64,000 nucleotides of DNA. Origin: Lachnospiraceae bacterium UBA935. Its GTDB lineage: Bacteria; Bacillota; Clostridia; Lachnospirales; Lachnospiraceae. The stretch is taken from NCBI GenBank assembly GCA_002293525.1, contig DBDJ01000068.1, positions 91,664-155,663 on the forward strand, given 5' to 3'. The translations under genes and the position numbers were made by a program. Positions 51,451 through 59,305 of this stretch are shown piece after piece; position 1 is the stretch's first letter, and each line of letters begins with the position of its first letter. The notes under the pieces were generated by a model. That model saw only the letters and a list, made by a program, of their open reading frames with translations. It ran no database searches and was not told where the DNA came from.

Positions 51451-51513
51451 CAATCACTAAAAAGTGTAATACAATCGCTAAAAAGAGCAATATAATCGCC
51501 AAAAAGTGATTTG
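51451..51513 (+). repeat. Three imperfect 21-bp tandem repeats (iteron-like)
   Basis: Units 51451-51471, 51472-51492 and 51493-51513 share the core AATCRCYAAAAAG. The 21-bp period is two helical turns. Units 1 and 3 can each fold into a small hairpin (CACT/AGTG; AATCGC/GTGATT with one wobble). The core AATCGCTAAAAA also matches the complement of the hairpin inside the 46.1-kb element. Confidence 0.75.
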
Positions 51514-51644
51514 ACTTACAAAACTTGAAATTTGCGTAAAAAAGCCTCGTTAACTAATAACGTTGAATTAACATACCCCTAAAACCAAATAATTTTCAAG
51601 ATAAGTGAAATACTATATCGAAAGCATAACACATGTAAATATTT

Positions 51645-51673
51645 GGCAATATGTCCCGCCAGGACATATTGCC
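51645..51673. promoter_or_regulatory. Perfect 12-bp hairpin or operator ahead of PHP gene
   Basis: GGCAATATGTCC (51645-51656) and its complement (51662-51673) around a 5-base loop. No T-run follows on either strand. It lies 115 bases before the PHP start codon. Confidence 0.65.
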
Positions 51674-51787
51674 CGCGACTACCCAGGCACCAGCAAAAAG
51701 CCCGCGACAACCTCCAAAGCAACCTTATCAAGCAACCAGAAGTTAAGCAATAATTAAGACAAAAGAACCAATACGAAAGGAATCGAT

Positions 51788-52606
51788 ATGAAAATAGATA
51801 TGCATTGCCACACTATAGAAGGCTCAGTTGATGGCCATGTTGCAATTATTCAGTATATTGAAAGACTCATCGAACGAGGATTCGGCGGCATGCTGATTAC
51901 CGACCATGACTCCTACAGTGGCTATAATTATTGGAAGGAGCACATCCAAGGAAAGCGATACCCCGATTTTAAAGTATTAAAAGGTCTGGAATACGACACC
52001 TATGACTACGGCCATTTCCTAGTCATCATGCCAGAAGACAGCAACGTCCCGATCTTGGAAAAAAGGGGTCTGACGTTAAGAAAATTAGTCAAGATCGTCC
52101 ATTTTTATGGCGGCGTCCTTGGGCCGGCCCACCCCTGCGGAGAACCATTCTTAAGTTTTTATAATACCAAATTCCGTCTACGCGGAGAAAAAGTCATGCT
52201 CTTAAAAAACTTTGATTTTATTGAAATCTATAATGCCTGTGAATCTACCAAAAGCAATACCGCAGCCAAGCGTCTGGCCGTACAATACCAGATACCGGGA
52301 ATCGCCGGCAGCGACGCTCACAGCATCGGCTGTGTGGGGATGGGATTTACCAGAATTCCGCAAGAAATCGAGAATGAATCAGAACTGATACAATTCCTAA
52401 AAACCAAGCCTCGGATGCGATATGGTGGAGCCAGGTACCGGCATACCACCAAAGACAGGTTGGGAAAATGGAATAAAGGCCTGATTGCCTTCTACTTTTT
52501 TTATAATAAGTTAACCGCTTTACTGAATTATCCCAGAAGATTTATGCTGCTGCATAAGATCGCTGGCAGCATAGAAAACCAGGTTACGGTTAAAACGGGA
52601 TTATAG
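51788..52606 (+). CDS. PHP-domain metal-dependent phosphoesterase
   Basis: A 272-residue PHP protein. The metal motifs are MHCHTIEGSVDG at the N-terminus, LITDHDSYSG near residue 37, PAHPCGEP near 118 and IAGSDAHSIGC near 177. Such stand-alone enzymes hydrolyse nucleoside bisphosphates, histidinol phosphate or short RNA. This one has a C-terminal extension of about 60 basic and hydrophobic residues (KGLIAFYFFYNKLTALLNYP) not part of the PHP fold, perhaps a membrane-binding segment. AAAGGAATCG precedes the ATG. The long AT-rich region upstream and A/T-rich codons suggest separate acquisition, but this is weak. Confidence 0.88.
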   Translation: MKIDMHCHTIEGSVDGHVAIIQYIERLIERGFGGMLITDHDSYSGYNYWKEHIQGKRYPDFKVLKGLEYDTYDYGHFLVIMPEDSNVPILEKRGLTLRKLVKIVHFYGGVLGPAHPCGEPFLSFYNTKFRLRGEKVMLLKNFDFIEIYNACESTKSNTAAKRLAVQYQIPGIAGSDAHSIGCVGMGFTRIPQEIENESELIQFLKTKPRMRYGGARYRHTTKDRLGKWNKGLIAFYFFYNKLTALLNYPRRFMLLHKIAGSIENQVTVKTGL

Positions 52607-52625
52607 TTACAGATTGATTGCAATC

Positions 52626-52653
52626 ATAGAACTCTGAATATAGAACTCTGAAT
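52626..52653. repeat. Exact 14-bp tandem duplication
   Basis: ATAGAACTCTGAAT occurs twice in direct succession (52626-52639 and 52640-52653), in the short gap between the convergent PHP and DUF1846 genes. Confidence 0.85.
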
Positions 52654-52673
52654 AGCTAATAACAACAATCATA

Positions 52674-54158
52674 CTACATTTTATGGTACATTCTTTTGGT
52701 TTCATAGACCGGTTCGCAGGTGATCCGGAGCCCTAGTCTTTTGAGGATTTTTTCATCTACCGAGGAAAGAATGACGGTTGAGTGAGCTTCGCATCCGTTC
52801 AGCTTGGGCAGCTGTTCCAAGGCAAGCCGTGCGGCCGGGTCGGAAGCGGCACTTGTAGAGAGGGCAATCAGTATCTCATCGGTATGCAGGCGGGGATTGG
52901 TACTGCCCAGATAATCGATTTTTAAGGTCTGGATCGGTTCAATCGCCTGAGGGGAAACCAGATGGAGCTTATGATCGATGCCGGCCAGTATTTTCAGCGA
53001 ATTGAGCAGGGCAGCGGCCATGGCACCGAGCAGGTCTGAGGTTTTTCCGGTTACAAGCTCGCCTGACGGCAGTTCAATGGCGGCGGCAGGATGGCCGGTC
53101 ACTTCCTGTTTCAGCAAAGCGGCAGAGATCGCCTTCCGTTCATCCGTGGCGATGGCGGCCTGTTTCATCAGCAGTTCCAGTTTATATACCACTTCTTTGC
53201 TGCCGGCATCTTTTTTTACATCATAGAGAGACTGGTAATAACGTCTTATGATTTCCTGCCGGGCGGCATCTTGACAGACACTGTCGTCTAGCAGACAGTT
53301 GCCGGCCATGTTGACGCCCATGTCGGTAGGGGACTTGTAGGGACTGTAGCCCAATATCTTTTCAAACATGGAACTCAATACGGGAAAAATTTCCACGTCG
53401 CGGTTATAATTTACCGTTTTTTCTCCGTAAGCATCCAGATGGAAGGGGTCGATCATATTGATGTCATCCAGGTCGGCGGTCGCCGCTTCATAAGCCAGAT
53501 TGACCGGATGCCGCAATGGCAGGTTCCAGATCGGAAAGGTTTCGAATTTGGCATATCCCGCCTTGATGCCTCGGAGATGTTCATGATATAATTGGGAAAG
53601 ACAGGTGGCCATTTTACCGCTGCCGGGGCCGGGAGCGGTAATTACTACCAGCGGCCGGGAGGTTTCTATATAATCGTTCTTGCCATAGCCGGCTTCGCTG
53701 ACGATATGCTCAATGTTACTCGGATAACCGTCAATGATATAATGCAGATAGGAGCGGATATTTAAATCCGAGAGTTTGCGCCGGAACCGGTCGGCATCGG
53801 CCTGACCGCTGTACTGGGTAATCACTACGCTGCCCACATTCAGGTCAAGGCTGTTAAAGGAATCAATCAGCCGCAGCAGATCCTGATCATAGGTAATTCC
53901 CAGGTCGCCACGGATTTTGTTTTTTTCTATGGAATTGGCACTGATGACCAGGACGATTTCGACCTGATCCTTGAGCTCAAGCAGCATCTTTAATTTGCTG
54001 TCCGGCAGGAAGCCGGGCAGGACGCGGGACGCATGATAGTCATCAAATAGTTTGCCGCCGAATTCCAGATACAGCTTGTTGTCAAATTGGGCAATCCTTT
54101 CCAATATATGCTTGGACTGTAAATTAACATACTTTTTATTATCAAAACCGATTTTCAA
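52674..54158 (-). CDS. DUF1846 family protein
   Basis: A 494-residue cytoplasmic protein of the DUF1846 family, widespread in Firmicutes and structurally known but functionally unassigned. Family landmarks are IGFDNKKYVNLQSKHILERI at the start, VITAPGPGSGKMATCLSQLY in the middle (a glycine-rich loop that resembles a nucleotide site) and DMGVNMAGNCLLDD. The start is set at TTG 54158 because GGAGG precedes it and because family members begin with this KIGFD stretch; the frame extends 14 codons upstream without support. No operon partner. Confidence 0.92.
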   Translation of the reverse strand: MKIGFDNKKYVNLQSKHILERIAQFDNKLYLEFGGKLFDDYHASRVLPGFLPDSKLKMLLELKDQVEIVLVISANSIEKNKIRGDLGITYDQDLLRLIDSFNSLDLNVGSVVITQYSGQADADRFRRKLSDLNIRSYLHYIIDGYPSNIEHIVSEAGYGKNDYIETSRPLVVITAPGPGSGKMATCLSQLYHEHLRGIKAGYAKFETFPIWNLPLRHPVNLAYEAATADLDDINMIDPFHLDAYGEKTVNYNRDVEIFPVLSSMFEKILGYSPYKSPTDMGVNMAGNCLLDDSVCQDAARQEIIRRYYQSLYDVKKDAGSKEVVYKLELLMKQAAIATDERKAISAALLKQEVTGHPAAAIELPSGELVTGKTSDLLGAMAAALLNSLKILAGIDHKLHLVSPQAIEPIQTLKIDYLGSTNPRLHTDEILIALSTSAASDPAARLALEQLPKLNGCEAHSTVILSSVDEKILKRLGLRITCEPVYETKRMYHKM

Positions 54159-54289
54159 TTTAGTTATCCTCCAGTCCTCCAATATGTAAGTATTATACAA
54201 GTACCGTTGAAAAAAAGCTACTTTTTTTTATATATTTGTTTTATTTAGAAAACTTTTATATATCAGGCGTGGATTTCACAATTCTATTA

Positions 54290-54318
54290 TTGCTTTTCAA
54301 AAAATCTGAATCTATACT
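54290..54318 (+). promoter_or_regulatory. Predicted promoter of ftsH
   Basis: TTGCTT (54290-54295), 17-base spacer, TATACT (54313-54318), with an overlapping TATAAT just downstream. Leader of about 60 bases to the start codon. Confidence 0.6.
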
Positions 54319-54384
54319 ATAATAGACACATGGATTGCCGAAGGGCTTGCCCGTAGGCAATGTTAATGATAAATGGAGGAAATC

Positions 54385-56733
54385 ATGGATAAAGACAATC
54401 TCAATGAATATGATGCCGGCGGGTCGGGCGGTAATCGGGGCGGCAACAATAACGGTGGCAGCGGACCGGGGGGCAGCGGCGGTGACAGCCCAAAAAGACA
54501 AAGCATCATTTTATTTCTGGTGGCGGCACTGATTACGCTGATCCTGATGAGCAGTTTTATGAGGATGATGACCGGAAGCACCGTCAGGGAAATCGCCTAT
54601 ACGGAGTTTATCCAGATGCTGGAGGACGGCCAGGTCGGTTCGGTGGTAATCGGCAGTGATCGGGTAACGATTTATCCCGTTGAGACGGAAGAAGATAATA
54701 CATCGCTTTTTTACGGATACAACACCCGGGCGACGGTGACCTATTTTACCGGCAAAGTCGAGGATGACGATAGCCTGACGGCCCGTCTGCTCAAATACGA
54801 TACGGTGGAAGTCAAAGGCGAGGTAGCGGACAATTCCCAGTGGCTGCTGAGCCTGGTTCTGACCTATGTACTGCCGATTCTGCTGATGTGGGCCTTGTTA
54901 AGCTTTCTGTTCCGCAAGATGTCGAAGGGCGGCGGCCCGCTGAATGTTGGGAAAAGCAATGCCAAGGTATATGTGCAAAGGGAGACCGGGGTTACCTTTA
55001 AAGATGTTGCCGGTGAAGACGAGGCCAAGGAATCGCTTCAGGAAGTGGTGGATTTTCTGCATAATCCCAGCCGGTATTCCAAGATCGGTGCCCGTCTTCC
55101 CAAAGGTGCCTTGCTGGTAGGTCCTCCCGGTACCGGTAAGACGTTATTAGCGAAAGCGGTGGCCGGCGAGGCCCATGTTCCGTTTTTCTCTTTGTCAGGT
55201 TCCGATTTTATCGAACTTTATGTCGGTGTCGGCGCATCCCGGGTACGGGATCTATTTAAAGAAGCCACTAAAAATGCCCCATGTATCATTTTTATTGATG
55301 AGATCGATGCCATCGGGCGGAGCCGTGACAATAAATATGGCGGCGGCAATGAAGAGCGCGAGCAGACGTTGAACCAGCTGCTTTCGGAGATGGATGGTTT
55401 TGATACTTCCAAGGGTATTCTGGTGCTGGGAGCGACCAACCGTCCGGAGATCTTGGATAAGGCGCTGTTGCGGCCGGGCCGTTTTGACCGTCGTATTATC
55501 GTGGATAAACCGGATCTCAAAGGCCGGGTGGAAATACTTAAGGTTCATGCCAAGAACGTTCTGATGGATGACAGTGTGGATCTGGATGCGATAGCCTTGG
55601 CGACCAGCGGCGCGGTTGGTGCCGACCTGGCCAATATGATCAATGAAGCAGCAATCAATGCCGTCCAGCGGGGCCGGGAGTTTGTCTGTCAGAAAGATTT
55701 GTTTGATGCAGTAGAACAGGTTCTGGTCGGAAAAGAAAAGAAGGACCGTATCATGAGCAAGGAAGAGCGCAAGATCGTCTCCTATCATGAGGTCGGCCAT
55801 GCCCTTGTCAGCGCCCTTCAGAAGAATTCCGAACCGGTACAGAAAATCACCATTGTTCCCCGGACGATGGGGGCTTTGGGTTATGTCATGCACGTGCCGG
55901 AGGAAGAAAAATACTTACAGTCTGAAGCGGAACTGCATGACCGGCTGGTTAGCCTGCTGGCTGGCCGTGCTGCCGAGGAACTGATCTTTGATACCGTAAC
56001 GACTGGTGCGGCCAATGATATTGAACAGGCCACTAATATCGTCCGGAATATGATTACCCGTTTCGGTATGAGCAAACGTTTCGGCCTGATGGGCTTGGCC
56101 ACTGTGGAAAGCGAATATCTGGGCGGCGGTGCCCGGCTGACCTGCAGTGACGTGACGGCGGCCGATGTAGATACCGAGGTTATGGAAGTCCTGAAAGCCT
56201 GCTATGAAGAAGCCAAGGAGCTGCTGTCCGGCAACCGGGAGATCATGGATCAGCTGGCCGGCCACTTGATTGAGAAGGAAACCATCAGCGGTAAAGAGTT
56301 TATGAAGATTTACCGGGAAGCGAAAGGGCTGCCGGAGCCGGAACCGAAGGAAGATGAAGGGAAAGCGGAGAAAGCCATGGGAGCGGTTATTGATGCGGTG
56401 GTGGACGATCATTTTACAGTAGAGAAGCAAAAGAAAGCGGAAACGATAGAAGCAACGGAACCGGAAGCAATAAATGATGAAGAATTAAAGAGAGAAGAAA
56501 AAGAAGAGAAAAAGGAAATAAAAGAAGAAGAAAAGGAAATAAAGAACGAAGAAAAAGAAATAAAGAACGAAGAAAAGGAAGAAGAAAATAATAAAGAAAA
56601 AGATGCATCGCAAGCAGAAAAAGAAACGGTCAGCAATGCGCCAAGAGGAAGATTCTCTCGCATGCCGTCTGATTTTGCTGATGCACTGCAAAATCAAATC
56701 AATCAAAGAGAAGAAAAAGACAAAGACAAGTAA
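54385..56733 (+). CDS. ftsH: ATP-dependent zinc metalloprotease FtsH
   Basis: Membrane-bound AAA+ protease of 782 residues. A cytoplasmic N-terminal stretch rich in Gly and Asn (about 8-32) precedes the first membrane segment (about 38-58). An outside domain of about 95 residues, the second segment (about 150-175), the AAA domain with GPPGTGKT near 246 and IIFIDEIDAIG, then the zinc site HEVGH near 468 follow. The core is intact. Both ends are unusual: most FtsH proteins have almost nothing before the first membrane segment, and here the last 110 residues are a Lys/Glu repeat (EEKEIKNEEKEIKNEEKEE). The ATG at 54385 is chosen because GGAGG ends six bases before it. Confidence 0.96.
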   Translation: MDKDNLNEYDAGGSGGNRGGNNNGGSGPGGSGGDSPKRQSIILFLVAALITLILMSSFMRMMTGSTVREIAYTEFIQMLEDGQVGSVVIGSDRVTIYPVETEEDNTSLFYGYNTRATVTYFTGKVEDDDSLTARLLKYDTVEVKGEVADNSQWLLSLVLTYVLPILLMWALLSFLFRKMSKGGGPLNVGKSNAKVYVQRETGVTFKDVAGEDEAKESLQEVVDFLHNPSRYSKIGARLPKGALLVGPPGTGKTLLAKAVAGEAHVPFFSLSGSDFIELYVGVGASRVRDLFKEATKNAPCIIFIDEIDAIGRSRDNKYGGGNEEREQTLNQLLSEMDGFDTSKGILVLGATNRPEILDKALLRPGRFDRRIIVDKPDLKGRVEILKVHAKNVLMDDSVDLDAIALATSGAVGADLANMINEAAINAVQRGREFVCQKDLFDAVEQVLVGKEKKDRIMSKEERKIVSYHEVGHALVSALQKNSEPVQKITIVPRTMGALGYVMHVPEEEKYLQSEAELHDRLVSLLAGRAAEELIFDTVTTGAANDIEQATNIVRNMITRFGMSKRFGLMGLATVESEYLGGGARLTCSDVTAADVDTEVMEVLKACYEEAKELLSGNREIMDQLAGHLIEKETISGKEFMKIYREAKGLPEPEPKEDEGKAEKAMGAVIDAVVDDHFTVEKQKKAETIEATEPEAINDEELKREEKEEKKEIKEEEKEIKNEEKEIKNEEKEEENNKEKDASQAEKETVSNAPRGRFSRMPSDFADALQNQINQREEKDKDK

Positions 56734-56785
56734 AAAACAAAGACAGTAAAAGACAAGTAAAATCCCAATAAAACAAAGTAAAATT

Positions 56786-56812
56786 AGGAGCCTGAAAATC
56801 AGGCTCCTTTGT
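56786..56812. terminator. Bidirectional terminator between ftsH and ROK gene
   Basis: AGGAGCCTGA / TCAGGCTCCT, a 10-bp perfect stem with a 3-base loop. T-rich on the plus side (TTTGTTTT) and, read from the minus strand, followed by AATTTTACTTTGTTTT, so it can serve both convergent genes. Confidence 0.88.
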
Positions 56813-56843
56813 TTTGTAAGAAAGTTTATGAAAACAAGAGCAA

Positions 56844-58235
56844 TTACCCGATCTTAGGCAAGCTGCCGGCAGCAATAGACTGGCCGACACGGCGGCTCTT
56901 TTCATCAGGAAGCTGTAAGTTTATCTTAGCAGCAAGGTCGGCATATTCTTCTTTCAAGACACGTTTTGCTGTGTCTACGATCATGTCGCCACCGCGGCCG
57001 GAAGTCACGCGACCCATCAGCAGCACGTGCTTGATGTCATAGAAAGTGGTATAATAAGCCAATGTGTGACCCAGATAGACACCGATGGAATCATAGATTT
57101 TCTCCACACCGTTTATGTAATTGCCGGAAGCGTCCGTCATTTCCTGGACAACTTTCAGCTTATCGCCGGGAGACAGCCCTTCGTCAAAAGCAATATTACA
57201 TTTGGGTGCCAGTTTGATAACCGCATCTTGTGAGAAATACTTAACCCCGCAGCCGATATCGCCCGACCATTCGTCAAGGCTTCCGTCCGGCTGTGCGTCA
57301 CAGGGAGCAAAAGCCAGTTCATTTAACCAGCCGGTTACATTACCGTCTTTATCGACGTAGCCGCCGGCTTCGCTGGTTCCCATTGCGATCCCCAGGATAT
57401 TCGTGTCCTCAAGGCTCATAGCACCGGCAAGGGCCGTGACGTCGCCATCGTTACAGACTTCAATAGGGATGTCGCCGATTTCCTTGGCAGCCCGAATATA
57501 AATATCTTTTACCTGTTTTTCAAAATCTTCCGGAGCAACCTTGATGAATAAAGAAGCGACCATCGTATAGTTATCAATATAGATACCGGCAGAGCTGACT
57601 CCGATGGCATCCACGCGGGGCATTTTTGAAGCTGCTGTTTTGAAGGCACTGACAATTTCGTTATAGTGATATTCAGGATCGGATGTGACCTTGGGATACC
57701 AGACGACTTCTTCGCTATAAACGCTTTCGCCGTCAATGATGGCGGATACCTTACGGTCACTTCCGCCGGCATCAAAGCCGATACGGCAGCCGTCAAGATT
57801 ACGGCCAATCGGTTTTGAGCTAAAAACAGGTGCGGGTTTATCCTGATAGGGCGCACTGTGTACTTCCATGGCGCGGTCATACACCTTGGTCATCATAGTA
57901 TAGTCAAAAGCCCGGGCACCGGACGCGCTATAGGCGCTTTTGATATATGCGGCGATGGTGTCGTCGCCGCAGATGGTTACTTTGTAACCGCCGACGCACC
58001 ACAGAATGGCTTTGACCATCCGTTCGACATAAAAGTTATTGGCATCGGCATATTCTGCGCCTTCACGCACAAATGTGTCATGCACATAGGTGTAGCCGTT
58101 ATTACGTTCTACGGCGATAGCCAGAGGTTTCTTGGCTTCGGAGAGAAAGGCTTCGTTAAATTTCTGCATGGGAATAAAACTTTCATCCAGAACCGGTTTG
58201 TTTTTCACATCAAATTCGATATTATGCAGTTTCAA
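56844..58235 (-). CDS. Large ROK/hexokinase-fold protein with N-terminal extension
   Basis: A 463-residue protein starting at TTG (58235) eight bases after GGAGG. From about residue 145 it has the sugar-kinase fold: CRIGFDAGGSDRKVSAIIDG (phosphate 1), VDAIGVSSAGIY, EVCNDGDVTALAGAMS with the catalytic Asp, and NILGIAMGTSEAGGYVD. The zinc-binding CxCGxxGC of standard ROK kinases is absent. The first 145 residues are an extra domain I do not recognise. Proteins of this layout occur in Lachnospiraceae. It may be a sugar kinase or a sugar-binding regulator without DNA-binding domain. Monocistronic. Confidence 0.82.
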   Translation of the reverse strand: MKLHNIEFDVKNKPVLDESFIPMQKFNEAFLSEAKKPLAIAVERNNGYTYVHDTFVREGAEYADANNFYVERMVKAILWCVGGYKVTICGDDTIAAYIKSAYSASGARAFDYTMMTKVYDRAMEVHSAPYQDKPAPVFSSKPIGRNLDGCRIGFDAGGSDRKVSAIIDGESVYSEEVVWYPKVTSDPEYHYNEIVSAFKTAASKMPRVDAIGVSSAGIYIDNYTMVASLFIKVAPEDFEKQVKDIYIRAAKEIGDIPIEVCNDGDVTALAGAMSLEDTNILGIAMGTSEAGGYVDKDGNVTGWLNELAFAPCDAQPDGSLDEWSGDIGCGVKYFSQDAVIKLAPKCNIAFDEGLSPGDKLKVVQEMTDASGNYINGVEKIYDSIGVYLGHTLAYYTTFYDIKHVLLMGRVTSGRGGDMIVDTAKRVLKEEYADLAAKINLQLPDEKSRRVGQSIAAGSLPKIG

Positions 58236-58342
58236 GTTGATGCCTCCTTAAATTTTAATATTAGTATATTAGTAGATTAATGAAAAAATTGTAACACACT
58301 CTTTTACCATACACAACCGTTTATTTCACACATCATCGCCGG

Positions 58343-59194
58343 TCATCCTACAAGATCCGCTTCACGGGGTCCTTCTTTTATGTTTCCGTTAACTACAACA
58401 GAATGCTCTCTGAACATATTGTCATCATCTAATAAGAATGTAAATTCACCTTCAGCTGTAACATAGATGCCGACAATCGAAATCCGGTCATAAAATTCTT
58501 GTTCGCTGATTTTGCTGTTTTGATTCCAGTCGTTTGCCAACACGGTCATATCGGATGCGGCAAATTGGCGGATGCGCTTGTCCCATTCGGCTTGATTGAT
58601 TACAATCTCCCGGGCGTGGGTAATACAAGCCTGGATGACGGCTTCATTTCCCTCCTTAAAACCAAGGGTCACCTTTTCAGAACACCAATTTATTTCATTT
58701 TTATAACCGGATAAGACACTTGTCATGGTAAACCGGCCAAGAACGTCGTCGTTATAATGGTTAGGATTCTTTATCAAAGCCTTATTTTTAGAATCCTGCT
58801 CTTTTAGCCATTGTTTTTGTTTTTGTTTCAGCTGCTTCACTTGTTTTTTCTGGATCGCTTTCAGTTCAGGATATTTTGAGGCAGTGGAAAGGATCTCTGC
58901 CAAACGAAAATTATCTGCTGATTGGTCTGATTCATCAAGGCTTTTATACACTCTGACGGTTACGATAGAATTTTTCTTTAGGTATTTATAATGCTTGCGT
59001 ACATTTTGGCCCATTTCGACCAGCATACCATATTTTGCATGGATCTTTCCGGTTGCCAGATCCTGCCAGGCGACAATTGGGCAGTTCAAGATAAGGCCAC
59101 AGAAGGCATCCTGTGCCCCAACGGCAACGGCGATTTCCATTGGTTCCGACCCATATTTTGCGTCAAATTGATCTTTGTAGGAGGTTTCTCCCAT
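58343..59194 (-). CDS. DUF2262-like protein of unknown function
   Basis: A 283-residue soluble protein. The C-terminal 90 residues (IVGIYVTAEGEFTFLLDDDN, then FREHSVVVNGNIKEG) resemble DUF2262, where the pattern is a strand with Asp/Glu-rich turn followed by GHSI. The middle is a basic, Lys/Gln-rich helix (about 110-140: KQLKQKQKQWLKEQ). No membrane segment, signal or known catalytic motif. Start: ATG at 59194 with AAAGGAGA upstream and its own promoter; a longer frame runs into the uvrC region opposite and is not real. DUF2262 proteins are sometimes found as immunity-type proteins, but no toxin is near. Function unknown. Confidence 0.75.
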   Translation of the reverse strand: MGETSYKDQFDAKYGSEPMEIAVAVGAQDAFCGLILNCPIVAWQDLATGKIHAKYGMLVEMGQNVRKHYKYLKKNSIVTVRVYKSLDESDQSADNFRLAEILSTASKYPELKAIQKKQVKQLKQKQKQWLKEQDSKNKALIKNPNHYNDDVLGRFTMTSVLSGYKNEINWCSEKVTLGFKEGNEAVIQACITHAREIVINQAEWDKRIRQFAASDMTVLANDWNQNSKISEQEFYDRISIVGIYVTAEGEFTFLLDDDNMFREHSVVVNGNIKEGPREADLVG

Positions 59195-59225
59195 AATTAT
59201 CTCCTTTTGCGAATTATTATTACTT

Positions 59226-59253
59226 ATTATACCACATGATGATAATGATTCAA
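59226..59253 (-). promoter_or_regulatory. Predicted promoter of the DUF2262-like gene
   Basis: Minus strand TTGAAT (plus 59248-59253), 16-base spacer, TATAAT (plus 59226-59231). Leader of about 25 bases with AAAGGAG. Confidence 0.72.
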
Positions 59254-59270
59254 CTGCATATTTTCCGCCC

Positions 59271-59299
59271 TTGCTTCCGCCCAGCCAGTAGTTTAAAAT
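59271..59299 (+). promoter_or_regulatory. Predicted uvrC promoter, probably giving a leaderless mRNA
   Basis: TTGCTT (59271-59276), 17-base spacer, TAAAAT (59294-59299). The expected start site, six to seven bases on, coincides with the uvrC ATG at 59306. No Shine-Dalgarno sequence precedes that ATG. Confidence 0.55.
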
Positions 59300-59305
59300 A
59301 GTAGT

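Larger units (their letters stand above)
51081..51787. other. 707-base AT-rich intergenic region
   Basis: Divergent gap between the serine hydrolase and PHP genes. It holds three 21-bp tandem units at 51451-51513 and a perfect hairpin at 51645-51673, listed separately. A short direct repeat GCCCGCGAC also appears just after the hairpin, followed by the PHP ribosome binding site. I find no protein-coding frame with a ribosome binding site, no tRNA and no clear promoter hexamers. Confidence 0.6.

Noticed and set aside
51451..51513. CRISPR array
   Set aside because: The 21-bp units are contiguous with no spacers and are imperfect; no cas genes are in the window.
51645..51673. Rho-independent terminator
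   Set aside because: The stem is perfect but no T-run follows on either strand, and no gene ends next to it.
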